Part shown: in pieces, positions 33,139-42,682 of the stretch
Layout of the letters: the number at the start of each line of letters is the position of its first letter
Numbering within the stretch: the stretch's first letter is position 1
Source of the DNA: Nonomuraea sp. SYSU D8015
Lineage (GTDB): Bacteria; Actinomycetota; Actinomycetes; Streptosporangiales; Streptosporangiaceae
Assembly: GCF_008065375.1 (NCBI RefSeq)
Contig: NZ_VJYI01000012.1
Location: 124,001-188,000 of the forward strand
Direction: 5' to 3'
Length of the DNA: 64,000 nt
Notes under the pieces: generated by a model
Seen by the model: the letters and a program-made list of their open reading frames with translations, nothing else
Told to the model about the DNA's origin: nothing
The model's database searches: none
Made by a program: the position numbers and the translations under genes

Positions 33139-34533
33139 CTAGCCGGGGAGCTTGCCAGTGGCGACCACGTCGCGGTACCAGTAGGCGCTGTCCTTCCAGA
33201 CGCGCTCCTTCGTGTCCGGGTCGACGCGGACGATGCCGAACCGCTTGGCGTAGCCGTGCGCCCACTCGAAGTTGTCCATCAACGACCACACGAAGTACCC
33301 GCGCACGTCCGCCCCGGCCGCGATCGCCTCGGCCACGGCGGACAGGTGCCGGTGCAGGTAGTCGACCCGGCGCTCGTCCCTGACGCGGCCGTCGGCGTCC
33401 ACGACGTCGGCGAAGGCCGCGCCGTTCTCGGTGATCATCATGGGCAGGGACGGGTAGTCGCGGTGCAGCCGGAGCAGCAGCTCGGTGAGGCCGGTCTCGT
33501 CGATGTTCCAGCCCATCTCGGTGTACGGCCCGGGCTGCCGGACGAACTCGACGTCCTCGCACGCGATCCACGGCGAGGCGGCGCCGTCCTGGTGCCCGTC
33601 GGCGGTCTCCCGCGGGCCGGCGCCGTCCCACTTCCGCACCAGCGTGGGGTTGTAGTAGTTGACGCCCAGCACGTCGAGCGGCTGGCACGCGGCGGCCTCG
33701 TCGCCGTCGTGCACGAACGACCAGTCGGTCACGGCGGCGGTGTCGTCGATGAGGTCACGCGGGTAGGCGCCCTCCAGCATCGGGCCGAGGAACGCCCGGT
33801 TGGCCAGCCCGTCCGCCTTGCGCACCGCTTCGGCGTCGGCCTCGGACACGCCGCGCACGTGGTGCAGGTTGAGCGTGACCGACATCTGCGCGGACGGGGC
33901 CGCGACCGCGCGCAGCGCCTGCACGGCCAGGCCGTGGCCCAGGTTGAGGTGGTGCACGGCGGCCAGCGCCGCGGCGGGCTCGGTCCTGGCCGGGGCGTGC
34001 ACGCCGGAGGCGTAGCCGAGGTAGGCCGAGCACCACGGCTCGTTCAGCGTGATCCACGTGTGCACCCGGTCGCCGTACGCCTGGCCCATGTGGTGGGCGT
34101 ACTCGGCGAAGCGCAGCGCGGTGTCGCGGTGCGGCCAGCCGCCGGCGTCCTCCAGCTCCTGCGGCAGGTCCCAGTGGTAGAGGGTGGCCACGGGGGCGAT
34201 GCCCCGGGAGAGCAGGCCGTCGATCAGCCGGTTGTAGAAGTCCACGCCCGGCTGGTTGAGCGGCCCCTGCCCGCCCGGCTGCACGCGCGGCCAGGAGATC
34301 GAGAACCGGTAGGCCCCCACGCCCAGCGCGGCGAGGATGTCCAGGTCCTCCTCGAGGCGGTGGTAGTGGTCGCAGGCCACGTCACCGGTGTCGCCGTTCG
34401 CGACCAGGCCGGGCGTGTGGGAGAAGGTGTCCCAGATCGACGGGCCGCGGCCGTCCTCGTTCCACGCGCCCTCGACCTGGTAGGCGGCGGTGGCGGTGCC
34501 CCACAGGAACGTGTCGGGGAAACTGGTGGTCAT
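33139..34533 (-). CDS. GH1 beta-glucosidase
   Basis: A 464-residue cytoplasmic family 1 glycosidase. It has the N-terminal FLWGTATAAYQVEGAW signature, acid/base Glu 165 (TLNEP) and nucleophile Glu 369 (ITENG), and the aglycone-side MDNFEWAHGY motif. There is no signal peptide. It is the last gene of a LacI-GH42-GH31-GH1 operon; its ATG overlaps the GH31 stop (ATGA). Alongside alpha-xylosidase it would remove backbone glucose from xyloglucan oligosaccharides. Confidence 0.95.
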   Translation of the reverse strand: MTTSFPDTFLWGTATAAYQVEGAWNEDGRGPSIWDTFSHTPGLVANGDTGDVACDHYHRLEEDLDILAALGVGAYRFSISWPRVQPGGQGPLNQPGVDFYNRLIDGLLSRGIAPVATLYHWDLPQELEDAGGWPHRDTALRFAEYAHHMGQAYGDRVHTWITLNEPWCSAYLGYASGVHAPARTEPAAALAAVHHLNLGHGLAVQALRAVAAPSAQMSVTLNLHHVRGVSEADAEAVRKADGLANRAFLGPMLEGAYPRDLIDDTAAVTDWSFVHDGDEAAACQPLDVLGVNYYNPTLVRKWDGAGPRETADGHQDGAASPWIACEDVEFVRQPGPYTEMGWNIDETGLTELLLRLHRDYPSLPMMITENGAAFADVVDADGRVRDERRVDYLHRHLSAVAEAIAAGADVRGYFVWSLMDNFEWAHGYAKRFGIVRVDPDTKERVWKDSAYWYRDVVATGKLPG

Positions 34534-36845
34534 GCTGCTCCTTCAAGGATGATCTCGATGTCGTCGGTGCCGGGGGCGGCGGCGACCCGCACGCCGCCGG
34601 GTGTCGTCTCCAGCCGCGGGTGCCGGGCCTCGCGGACCCCGGCGAGCAGCAGGTTCCAGTGCGCGGGCGCGCCCCGCAGGCGGCGGGCGCGGACGCGGTC
34701 GCCGGTGCGGGACACCTCGAACACCGCGCCCTCGCCGCCGTCCGCGGCCGGCACGGCGACGGTGCGGGCGGAGCCGTCGGCGAGCCCGTAGACCTGCAGG
34801 GTCACCCCGTCGGCGTAGTCGTAGTCGGGCCGGTCGTCGCGGGCCCCGAGGGGCAGCACCGCGCCAGGCCGCACCAGCAGCGGCAGGCTGTCGAACCCGT
34901 GCCGCTCGCTCCGCCAGCCGGGCCCGGTGACGGTCTCGCCGTCCAGCAGCCTGGTCCACACGCCCTCGGGGACGTAGTACGACACGTCCCCCTCGGTGGA
35001 CAGCACGGGCGCCACGAGCAGGTCCGGCCCGAGCATGTACTGGGCGTCCAGGTGGTCGCAGGCCCGGTCCGCGGGGAACTCCAGGTGCATGGCTCGCATC
35101 ACCGGCAGCCCATCGGTCGTGGCCTCGACGGCGGCCCCGTACAGGTACGGCATCAGCCGGGCCTTGAGCCGGGTGAACGTCCGCAGCACGTCCACCGATT
35201 CCTCGTCGAACAGCCACGGCACCCGGTACGACCCGCTCCCGTGCAGCCGGCTGTGCGACGACAGCAGCCCGAACGCCACCCACCGCTTGAACACGGCCGG
35301 ATCCGGCCGGCCCTCGAACCCGCCGATGTCATGGCTCCAGAACCCGAACCCCGCCAGGCCCAGCGACAGCCCGCCGCGCAGCGACTCGGCCATCGCCTCG
35401 TACGTCGACTCGCAGTCGCCGCCCCAGTGCACCGGCAGCCGCTGCCCGCCCACCGTGGCCGACCGGGCGAACAGCACCGCCGGGCCCCGCTCGGCCAGCA
35501 CGTCGTGAACGGTCTGGTTGTAGAGCAGGCTGTAGTAGTTGTGCATGCGCTCGGGGTCGGAGCCGTCGGCGTAGACGACGTCGGTGGGGATGCGCTCGCC
35601 GAAGTCGGTCTTGAACGCGTCCACCCCCATGTCGAGCAGCCCCCGCAGCTTGCCCGCGTACCATTCCCTGGCCGCCGGCGAGGTGAAGTCGACCAGCGCC
35701 CGCCCGGCCTGCCAGTGGTCATCCTGCCAGACCGTGCCGTCCGGGCGGCGCAGCAGGTGCCCGGCCGCCATGCCCTCGTCGAACAGCCGCGACGCCTGCC
35801 CGATGTACGGATTGATCCACAGGCACACCTTCAGCCCGCGCTCCCTGAGCCGGCGCAGCATGCCCTCGGGGTCGGGGAACACCTCCGGGTCCCACTCGAA
35901 GTCGCACCACCGGTACTGCCGCATCCAGAAGCAGTCGAAGTGGAACACGCTCAGCGGCAGGTCGCGCTCGGCCATCCCGTCCACGAACGACGTCACCGTG
36001 GCCTCGTCGTAGTCGGTCGTGAACGACGTGGACAGCCACAGCCCGAACGACCAGGCGGGCGGCAGCGCCGGGCGCCCGGTCAGCGCGGTGTAACGGCGCA
36101 GGATGTCGGCCGGCGTCGGCCCGTGGATGATCAGGTACTCCAGGTCGTGGGCCTCGACGCTGAACTGCACCCGTGACACGGTCTCCGACCCCACCTCGAA
36201 CGACACCCGGCCGGAGTGGTTGACGAACACGCCGTAGCCCCGGTTGGTGAGGTAGAAGGGGACGTTCTTGTAGGCGAGCTCGCTGTTGGTGCCGCCGTCC
36301 TCGTTCCAGATGTCCACGGACTGGCCGTTGCGCACCAGCGGGCCGAAGCGCTCGCCGAGGCCGTAGACGAGCTCCCCGGCCGACAGGTGCAGGTTCTCCA
36401 CCATGAAATGGCGGCCGTCGGCATCGTGCACGATCCCCAGGCTCTTGCCGTCGCTGCGGGTCAGCTCGCGCCCGTCCGCGCTGAACGTCATCTCCCACGG
36501 CGTGTCCCTGCGCAGCCGCACGCTGAGCGCGCCGCTGGTGAGGCTCGCCGCCTCGCCGTCCACGGCGATCTTCACCTCGGGCGCGTCGTCGCGTACCGCG
36601 AAGACGGGGGAGTCCGGCACGGAACCGGCAAAGTGCACGGTGCGGACCCGGATCACGTCCGGCATCGGCGACGACACGTCCACCCGCAGGACCGGGCCGT
36701 CGATGGTGTTGCCGCGGTGGGTGATGGGCCGGGTCGGCGCGAGCACGCGCAGCGTGGCGGCCTCCGCGGCCACGTCGTGGGCCGCGACGGCGTACGCGCC
36801 GCGCATCCCGGGACGCATCCGCCAGTAGCCGTCTTTGAACTTCAT
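34530..36845 (-). CDS. GH31 alpha-xylosidase (YicI-like)
   Basis: A 771-residue enzyme closely following the YicI layout: N-terminal beta domain, catalytic barrel, then two beta domains. The nucleophile is Asp 414 in FKTDFGERIPTDV and the acid/base Asp 477 in HWGGDCEST. The GERIPTDV stretch and the early start (MKFKDGYW) are typical of alpha-xylosidases rather than alpha-glucosidases. It removes terminal alpha-1,6-xylose from xyloglucan oligosaccharides. Cytoplasmic; between GH42 and GH1 in the operon. Confidence 0.94.
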   Translation of the reverse strand: MKFKDGYWRMRPGMRGAYAVAAHDVAAEAATLRVLAPTRPITHRGNTIDGPVLRVDVSSPMPDVIRVRTVHFAGSVPDSPVFAVRDDAPEVKIAVDGEAASLTSGALSVRLRRDTPWEMTFSADGRELTRSDGKSLGIVHDADGRHFMVENLHLSAGELVYGLGERFGPLVRNGQSVDIWNEDGGTNSELAYKNVPFYLTNRGYGVFVNHSGRVSFEVGSETVSRVQFSVEAHDLEYLIIHGPTPADILRRYTALTGRPALPPAWSFGLWLSTSFTTDYDEATVTSFVDGMAERDLPLSVFHFDCFWMRQYRWCDFEWDPEVFPDPEGMLRRLRERGLKVCLWINPYIGQASRLFDEGMAAGHLLRRPDGTVWQDDHWQAGRALVDFTSPAAREWYAGKLRGLLDMGVDAFKTDFGERIPTDVVYADGSDPERMHNYYSLLYNQTVHDVLAERGPAVLFARSATVGGQRLPVHWGGDCESTYEAMAESLRGGLSLGLAGFGFWSHDIGGFEGRPDPAVFKRWVAFGLLSSHSRLHGSGSYRVPWLFDEESVDVLRTFTRLKARLMPYLYGAAVEATTDGLPVMRAMHLEFPADRACDHLDAQYMLGPDLLVAPVLSTEGDVSYYVPEGVWTRLLDGETVTGPGWRSERHGFDSLPLLVRPGAVLPLGARDDRPDYDYADGVTLQVYGLADGSARTVAVPAADGGEGAVFEVSRTGDRVRARRLRGAPAHWNLLLAGVREARHPRLETTPGGVRVAAAPGTDDIEIILEGAA

Positions 36846-36878
36846 GCGAATCCGTTCTCGAAGGGGTGGACGCGGGGG

Positions 36879-38861
36879 TCAGCCGTGGGGGCGCAGCGCG
36901 GCGACCGCGCGGGGCGCCAGCGTGATCAGACCGTCGGCGACGGCTCCGGTCAGGAGGTCTTCTGCCGGCTCGGGAACGGGCACCGTCGCCGGCTCCGCGC
37001 CGTGGTTGAGCAGGAACAGCACGTCGCCGCGGCGCACCGCCTCGACGCCCGGCGGCAGCCGAGCTCCGTCCGGCACCGCCCCGCGCACGTCCGCGTCGGC
37101 CAGCGCCCGGGCGGTGAGGTCGGCGAGCGCGGCGGGCTCGGGAATGGTCGCGACGTACCAGGCGACGCCCTGCCCGAAGCGGTGCCGCAGCACCGCGGGG
37201 CGGCCGCTCCCGGCGAACTCGGCCACAGCCTCCGCCCCCTCCGCCGCCATCAGCTCGGTCCACGTGTGCGCCGTGAACTCGGCGCCGTCCGCCCACCGGC
37301 AGCGCACCTCGCCGGACACGGGCTGCCACTCCTCGCCGGACGCCCCGAGCACCTCGCGCAACGGCGAGGGGAACCGCCCGGTACGGATGTGCGCCCGCGG
37401 ATCCACGACCCCCGAGAACGGCCCGACCACCAGCACCCCGCCGCCGCGTACGTAGTCCGTCAGCGCGGCCGCGTCCCGGTCGCTCACCAGGAACAGGTTC
37501 GGCACCACGACCAGCGCGTATCCGCTCAGCTCGGCCGAGGGCGGCACCACGTCCACGCTCACGCCGCGCTCCCACAGCGGCACGTAGTACGCGAGCAGCT
37601 GATCGGCGGCGTTCAGCCGGTCGCTGGGCCTTCCGCGCTCCTCCAGCGCCCACCAGCTCTCCCAGCAGAACACCATCGCCACCCGCGCCGGCACCGCCTG
37701 CCCCGCCACAGAGGCGAGTTTGCGCAACTCCTGGCCGTGCGCGCGGACCTCGGCGTGCAGCCGCGTGTCCGGGCCCGCGTGCGGCAGCATCGCGGAGTGG
37801 AAGCGCTCGGCGCCGAAACGGGAGGCCCGCCACTGGAAGTAGCACGATCCGTCCGCGCCCCGGGCGACGGCCTGCAGCGACTCCAGCCGGAGCTGTCCCG
37901 GCGGCTTCGGCAGGTTGTGCGGGCGCCAGTTGACGGCGCCCGCGGACTGCTCCATCAGCAGCCACGGCCGCCCCCGGCCGAGTCCGCGCATCAGGTCGTG
38001 GGTGAGCGCCGTCCGGGCGGGGGAGAGCGGGTCGCCCGGCTCGGGATAGCAGTCGTTGGAGACGACGTCCTCCTCGACCGCCCACGACCAGTAGTCCACG
38101 GGCTTGAACAGGCCCATGAAGTTCGTGGTGACCGGCGTGTCCGGGGTGCGCTCGCGCAGGACGTCGCGTTCGGCGCGGTAGCAGGCGAGCAGCGCGTCGG
38201 AGCAGAAGCGCTGCCAGTCGAGGCTCTGCGTCGGGTTGATCATGTACGGGGCGCGGCGCGGGGTCACGACCTCGGCCCACTCGCTGTAGCGCTGGCTCCA
38301 GAACGTCGTGCCCCACGCCTCGTTCAGCGCGTCGAGGTCGCCGTACCGGTGCTGGAGCCAGCCGCGGAACGCCGCCGCGGAGTCGTCGCAGTGGCAGAAC
38401 TGGCCGTACTCGTTGCCCACGTGCCACAGGGCCAGGGCGGGATGTCCGGCGTACCGGTCGGCCAGGTCGGTCACGATCGCCAGCGCCCGCTCCCGGTAGA
38501 CGGGCGACGACGGGCACCACTGGTTGCGCGAGCCGTACCAGAGCCGGTGGCCGGACTCGTCGACCGGGAGCGTCCGCGGCCAGCGGCGTCCCAGCCACGG
38601 CGGTGGCGAGGCGGTCGGCGTGGCCAGGTCCACCGCGATCTCCGCCCCGGCCATCAGGTCCATCACCCGATCCAGCCAGCCGAAGTCCCGCGCGCCCGGC
38701 TCCGGCTCGATCCGCGCCCAGCTGAACACGCCGACCGTCACCAGGTTGACGCCGGCGGCCTTCATCAGCTCGACGTCCTCGGCCCAGACGTGCTCCGGCC
38801 ACTGCTCGGGGTTGTAGTCCCCGCCGAACAGCAGCCCGCGCCCGCGGGTGAGCCTGTTCAC
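36879..38861 (-). CDS. GH42 beta-galactosidase of the xyloglucan operon
   Basis: A 660-residue paralogue of the enzyme at 27533. It starts MNRLTRGRGLLFGGDYNPEQ, with acid/base Glu 151 (WHVGNEYG) and nucleophile Glu 304 (LLMEQSAGAVNW). The GTG at 38861 is preceded by GAGGAG and overlaps the LacI stop (GTGA). There is no signal peptide. In this operon it would trim beta-galactose from galactosylated xyloglucan side chains before the alpha-xylosidase acts. Confidence 0.94.
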   Translation of the reverse strand: MNRLTRGRGLLFGGDYNPEQWPEHVWAEDVELMKAAGVNLVTVGVFSWARIEPEPGARDFGWLDRVMDLMAGAEIAVDLATPTASPPPWLGRRWPRTLPVDESGHRLWYGSRNQWCPSSPVYRERALAIVTDLADRYAGHPALALWHVGNEYGQFCHCDDSAAAFRGWLQHRYGDLDALNEAWGTTFWSQRYSEWAEVVTPRRAPYMINPTQSLDWQRFCSDALLACYRAERDVLRERTPDTPVTTNFMGLFKPVDYWSWAVEEDVVSNDCYPEPGDPLSPARTALTHDLMRGLGRGRPWLLMEQSAGAVNWRPHNLPKPPGQLRLESLQAVARGADGSCYFQWRASRFGAERFHSAMLPHAGPDTRLHAEVRAHGQELRKLASVAGQAVPARVAMVFCWESWWALEERGRPSDRLNAADQLLAYYVPLWERGVSVDVVPPSAELSGYALVVVPNLFLVSDRDAAALTDYVRGGGVLVVGPFSGVVDPRAHIRTGRFPSPLREVLGASGEEWQPVSGEVRCRWADGAEFTAHTWTELMAAEGAEAVAEFAGSGRPAVLRHRFGQGVAWYVATIPEPAALADLTARALADADVRGAVPDGARLPPGVEAVRRGDVLFLLNHGAEPATVPVPEPAEDLLTGAVADGLITLAPRAVAALRPHG

Positions 38862-39877
38862 GTGCCGCTCCTCGGCGGGGCGGAGCTGTCGCCGGCCACC
38901 AGGCGGCAGGGCACCAGCCGCTGCTGCGGCGGCCCGTCGCCGTCGAGCCGGTCGATGAGCATGCGCGCGCCCAGCCGGCCCAGCTCGGCGCTGGGCGGCT
39001 CCAGCGTCGTCAGCTTCGGGTGGAACATCTCGGCGACCCTGGCCGACGACAGCACCAGCATCAGCGTCAGGTCGTCCGGCACCCGCCATCCGCGTGCCGC
39101 CACGCCCGCGAGCACGCCGACCGCCGCGTGGTCGTCCATCACCGCCAGCGCCGTCACGTCGGGATGCGCCTCCAGCAGCCGGTCGAACGCCGCCCGGCCC
39201 TCCTCGGCCGAGCCCGGGTGGAAGCCGTCCTCGTAGCCGAGCCCGGCGGCGCGGGCGGCCGCGGCGAACTCCTCGCCCGCGCGGACCGCGGGGCCGTAGC
39301 CGGCGGCGTACGCGCCGGCCGACAGGTTGAAGAAGCCCAGCTTGCGGTGCCCCAGCCCGGCCACGTGCGCCACCGCCTCGCGGGCCGTGGCCGCGAAGTC
39401 GATGTCGGCGTAGTCGATCGAGCCCGGCTCGCGGGTGCGCCCTATCATGCTGAACGGCACCCCGGCCTGCGTCAGGAACTCCGTCCGCTCGTCGTCGAGG
39501 TGCACCTCCATCAGCAGCACCCCGTCCACGAGCCCCAGGCCGGTGAGGTGGCGCAGCTCCTCGATCGGGCCGGCGTTCTCGGGGGAGAGCAGCAGGTGGT
39601 AGCCCAGCTCGCGGGCCGCCTCGGCGGCGCCGGTCGCGAACTGCATCTCGGTGAGCCCGAAGCCGCTGCTGGGCGCCGGGTACAACAGCGCCAGGATCCG
39701 GGTGCGCTTGCTCTGCAGCCCGCGGGCCAGCAGGTTGGGGCGGTAGCCGAGCTCGGCCGCGGCCTGCTCGATGCGGCGTTTGGTGGCCGCGGCCACCGGG
39801 CGGGTGCCGTTGAGCGCGGCCGAGACCGTGCTGACCGCGACCTGCGCGCGCTCGGCCACGTCACGTAGGGAGGACAT
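38858..39877 (-). CDS. LacI-family regulator of the xyloglucan-type operon
   Basis: A 339-residue regulator with HTH LRDVAERAQVAVSTVSAALNGTRPV, hinge LLARGLQSKRTRILALLY and a sugar-binding sensor domain. It is the first gene of the operon and is followed by GH42 with a 4-bp overlap. A CGAAACGTTTCG palindrome 18 bp upstream of its start, shared with the divergent GH35 gene, is the probable operator. Confidence 0.93.
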   Translation of the reverse strand: MSSLRDVAERAQVAVSTVSAALNGTRPVAAATKRRIEQAAAELGYRPNLLARGLQSKRTRILALLYPAPSSGFGLTEMQFATGAAEAARELGYHLLLSPENAGPIEELRHLTGLGLVDGVLLMEVHLDDERTEFLTQAGVPFSMIGRTREPGSIDYADIDFAATAREAVAHVAGLGHRKLGFFNLSAGAYAAGYGPAVRAGEEFAAAARAAGLGYEDGFHPGSAEEGRAAFDRLLEAHPDVTALAVMDDHAAVGVLAGVAARGWRVPDDLTLMLVLSSARVAEMFHPKLTTLEPPSAELGRLGARMLIDRLDGDGPPQQRLVPCRLVAGDSSAPPRSGT

Positions 39878-39895
39878 GCCACTCCGGCCGGTTGT

Positions 39896-39907
39896 CGAAA
39901 CGTTTCG
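39896..39907. promoter_or_regulatory. LacI-type operator CGAAACGTTTCG
   Basis: A perfect 12-bp palindrome of the LacI/CcpA-like type with central CG, in the 105-bp gap between the divergent LacI and GH35 genes. Its position allows one site to control both directions. Confidence 0.75.
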
Positions 39908-39982
39908 CACACCGTAGGGTCCGTTTTGCGGTGATGTCAATGGCGGTGAATCGGATGCCCCAAACGCCGCTACGATCGGCGG

Positions 39983-42652
39983 GTGCTGAGAGTCGCCGTC
40001 CCAGGGACGCCCGAGCCGCCGGCGCGCGGCCATCTCGCCATGGGCGAGGATCCCGGCCGGCCGGACGCGATCACGGCCGACGCGCGCACCCTGTGGCGCG
40101 GCGGCCGCCCGTGGTTCCCGGTGACGGGGGAGTTCCACTATGCCCGCTACCCGGCCGCGGAGTGGCGGGAGGAGCTGCTGAAGGTGCGGGCCGGCGGGGT
40201 GACGGGCGTGGCCACGTACGTCTTCTGGAACCTGCACGAGGAGCGCCGCGGCCGCTTCGACTGGAGCGGCGACCGCGACCTGAGCCGGTTCGTGGCGACC
40301 TGCGCGGACGCCGGGCTCGACGTGGCGGTGCGGATCGGGCCGTGGGCGCACGGCGAGTCGCGCAACGGCGGCTTCCCCGACTGGCTCCTGGCCGAGGACT
40401 GCGTGCCGCGCACCGACGACCCCCGCTACCTGGACCTGGTCCGGCCGTTCTTCACCCAGATCGGGCTCCGCCTCCGCGGGCTGACCAGGCGCGACGGCGG
40501 GCCCGTCGTCGCCGTCCAGGTGGAGAACGAGCTGCACGACCAGCCCGGCCACCTGCTCACGCTCAAGCGGCTGGCCCGCGAGTCGGGCATCGACGCGCCG
40601 CTGTGGACGGCCACCGGCTGGGGCCACGCGCAGCTGCCGCCCGCCGAGGTGATCCCCCTGTTCGGCGGGTACGCCGAGGCCGCCTGGGACACCCCGCACG
40701 ACGGCTGGCCGCGGCAGAGCAGGGCGCACTACTTCTTCGGGCCGGGCAGGGACGACGACTCGATCGGTGCCGACCTGCGCACCACCGGCGGAGGCGGGGC
40801 GGACGAGAGCCACCTCGCGGACTACCCGTTCGCCACCTGCGAGCTCGGCGGCGGCATGTACACCTCCTACCACCGGCGGCCGGTCGTCTGCGCCCACGAC
40901 GTGGCGGCGCTGTCGCTGGTGAAGCTGGGCAGCGGGTCAGTCTGGCAGGGCTACTACCTGTACCACGGGGCCTCCCAGAAGGTCGGCGAGCTGAGCACCC
41001 TGCAGGAGTCGCACGCCACCGGCTACCCCAACGACTGCCCGGTGATCAACTACGACTTCCAGGCGCCCTTGGGCGAGTTCGGGCAGTTCCGGGAGTCCTA
41101 CTTCCGGCTGCGCCTGCAGCATCTGTGGCTGGCCTCGGACGGGTCCGACCTCGCGCCGATGACCCTCACCATGCCGCCGGACGCCCCCTCCGACACCGGC
41201 GACCGGCGTGCGTTGCGCTGGTCGGTGCGCTCGGACGGGCGCTCCGGCTTCCTCTTCGTCAACAACCACCAGCCGGTCGAGACGTTGCCGACGCACGAAG
41301 ACGTCCAGTTCGCGGTCACCCTCGGTGGCCGGGAGCTGGTGGTGCCGCGCCGGCCCGTCACCGTCCCGTCGGGCGCGTACTTCGTGTGGCCGCTGGCCCG
41401 GCCGGTCGGCGCGACGACCCTGCTGACCGCCTCCGCCCAGGTCGTGTGCACGCTGGACGGGCCGGTCCTGGTGCTCGCGCAGATCGCGGGCGTTCCGGTC
41501 GAGCTGTCCTTCGACGCCGACACGGTCGCCGCGATCGACGGCCCGGGCGTCGTGACGCGCTCCTCCGACGGTGCGGTGGTGGTGACCGGCCTGCGCCCCG
41601 GTGTGGACTGTCTGCTGCGCGTCACCGCTGCCGACGGGTCCGTGGCTCAGGTGCTGGTGCTGGACGAGGAGAGCGCACTCACCGCCACGCGCGCCCGCGT
41701 CTGGGGCGCCGACCGCCTCCTGCTCAGCCCCCGCCCCGCCGTCCTGGACGGCGACCACCTGGTGATGTACGGCCTCGACGGCCGCACGCCGGAGACCGGT
41801 GCCGAAGGCGCATGGCCCGCGACACCCGGCGACGACGAGCACGGCGGGCCGGCTTCGCCGGACGGCGGCTTGGGCGGTGGCCAGGCACGACGCGGGCCTC
41901 ACGCCGGCGACCGTCTCCGCGTCTTCCCACCCGTGACACCGACGGGCGTCACGCCGGACACTGCGCTCGGCCACGCGGCCGATGGCCGGCCGGGCGCCGG
42001 GAGCGGCGAAGGAGCCGGTGGCGGGCCGGGCGCCGGGAGCGGCCAGGCAGCCGATGGTGCTTCCGGTGCCGGGAGTGACCGAACGGCCGGCTCGGCGACG
42101 GGCAGGGCGGCGGGTCAGGCGTCGGGCGGGGTGGCCGGGGAGTCGGCGGGCTGGGCTGCCGAGGGTGTCTTCGGGGTCATCGAGTTTCCTGCGCCGCCCG
42201 GTGGCGGGCCGGTTGAGGCTGTGGTCGAGCAGGTGACCGAGGCGGGGGCGCCCAGACGGGCCGTCATCGACGCGAAGTCGGGGAGGGCCTCCGCGCCGAC
42301 CGACGCCGACTTCGCCGGCGCCGCCGTCTACCTCGTCACCGTGCCCCCCGGCCTCCTCGACGGCGACGACGAGGTACTGCTGCGCCTGGACTGGTCTGGC
42401 GACGTGGGCCGCGCCCACATCGGCGGCCGACTGGTGGCCGACCAGTTCTGGCACGGCCCGCCCTGGGAGATCGGCCTGCGCCGCTTCCGCCCCGCCCTGC
42501 GGGAGCACGGAGGCGTCGTCGAGCTGCGCCTGCTGCCCTTCCCCGAGGACGCGCCGGTCTACCTCTCCCCGCAGGTGCGCACCCGCAAGGGCGCGCCGCG
42601 GCTGCGTTCGGCGACGTTCGTCCCCGTACGGCGCACCCTGCTGAAGGCGTAG
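39983..42652 (+). CDS. GH35 beta-galactosidase-like enzyme with low-complexity insertion
   Basis: An 889-residue GH35 protein (GTG 39983, or ATG 40040). The barrel shows RPWFPVTGEFHYARYP, acid/base Glu 183 (VQVENE) and nucleophile Glu 287 (TCELGGGM). C-terminal jelly-roll-like domains follow. Residues about 608-728 are a Gly/Ala/Ser-rich insertion (PGAGSGEGAGGGPGAGSG type) that splits the C-terminal part. There is no signal peptide, so it acts in the cytoplasm on imported beta-galactosides. It diverges from the LacI-led operon and probably belongs to the same regulon. Confidence 0.9.
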   Translation: MLRVAVPGTPEPPARGHLAMGEDPGRPDAITADARTLWRGGRPWFPVTGEFHYARYPAAEWREELLKVRAGGVTGVATYVFWNLHEERRGRFDWSGDRDLSRFVATCADAGLDVAVRIGPWAHGESRNGGFPDWLLAEDCVPRTDDPRYLDLVRPFFTQIGLRLRGLTRRDGGPVVAVQVENELHDQPGHLLTLKRLARESGIDAPLWTATGWGHAQLPPAEVIPLFGGYAEAAWDTPHDGWPRQSRAHYFFGPGRDDDSIGADLRTTGGGGADESHLADYPFATCELGGGMYTSYHRRPVVCAHDVAALSLVKLGSGSVWQGYYLYHGASQKVGELSTLQESHATGYPNDCPVINYDFQAPLGEFGQFRESYFRLRLQHLWLASDGSDLAPMTLTMPPDAPSDTGDRRALRWSVRSDGRSGFLFVNNHQPVETLPTHEDVQFAVTLGGRELVVPRRPVTVPSGAYFVWPLARPVGATTLLTASAQVVCTLDGPVLVLAQIAGVPVELSFDADTVAAIDGPGVVTRSSDGAVVVTGLRPGVDCLLRVTAADGSVAQVLVLDEESALTATRARVWGADRLLLSPRPAVLDGDHLVMYGLDGRTPETGAEGAWPATPGDDEHGGPASPDGGLGGGQARRGPHAGDRLRVFPPVTPTGVTPDTALGHAADGRPGAGSGEGAGGGPGAGSGQAADGASGAGSDRTAGSATGRAAGQASGGVAGESAGWAAEGVFGVIEFPAPPGGGPVEAVVEQVTEAGAPRRAVIDAKSGRASAPTDADFAGAAVYLVTVPPGLLDGDDEVLLRLDWSGDVGRAHIGGRLVADQFWHGPPWEIGLRRFRPALREHGGVVELRLLPFPEDAPVYLSPQVRTRKGAPRLRSATFVPVRRTLLKA

Positions 42653-42682
42653 CCCCGCCCCGGCGCCGGGGGCGGACGCCGG

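Noticed and set aside
35719..38802. 1027-codon minus-strand frame over the GH31 and GH42 genes
   Set aside because: It is an Arg/Ala/Gly-rich alternative frame that crosses the boundary of two well-supported glycosidase genes, with no motifs of its own.
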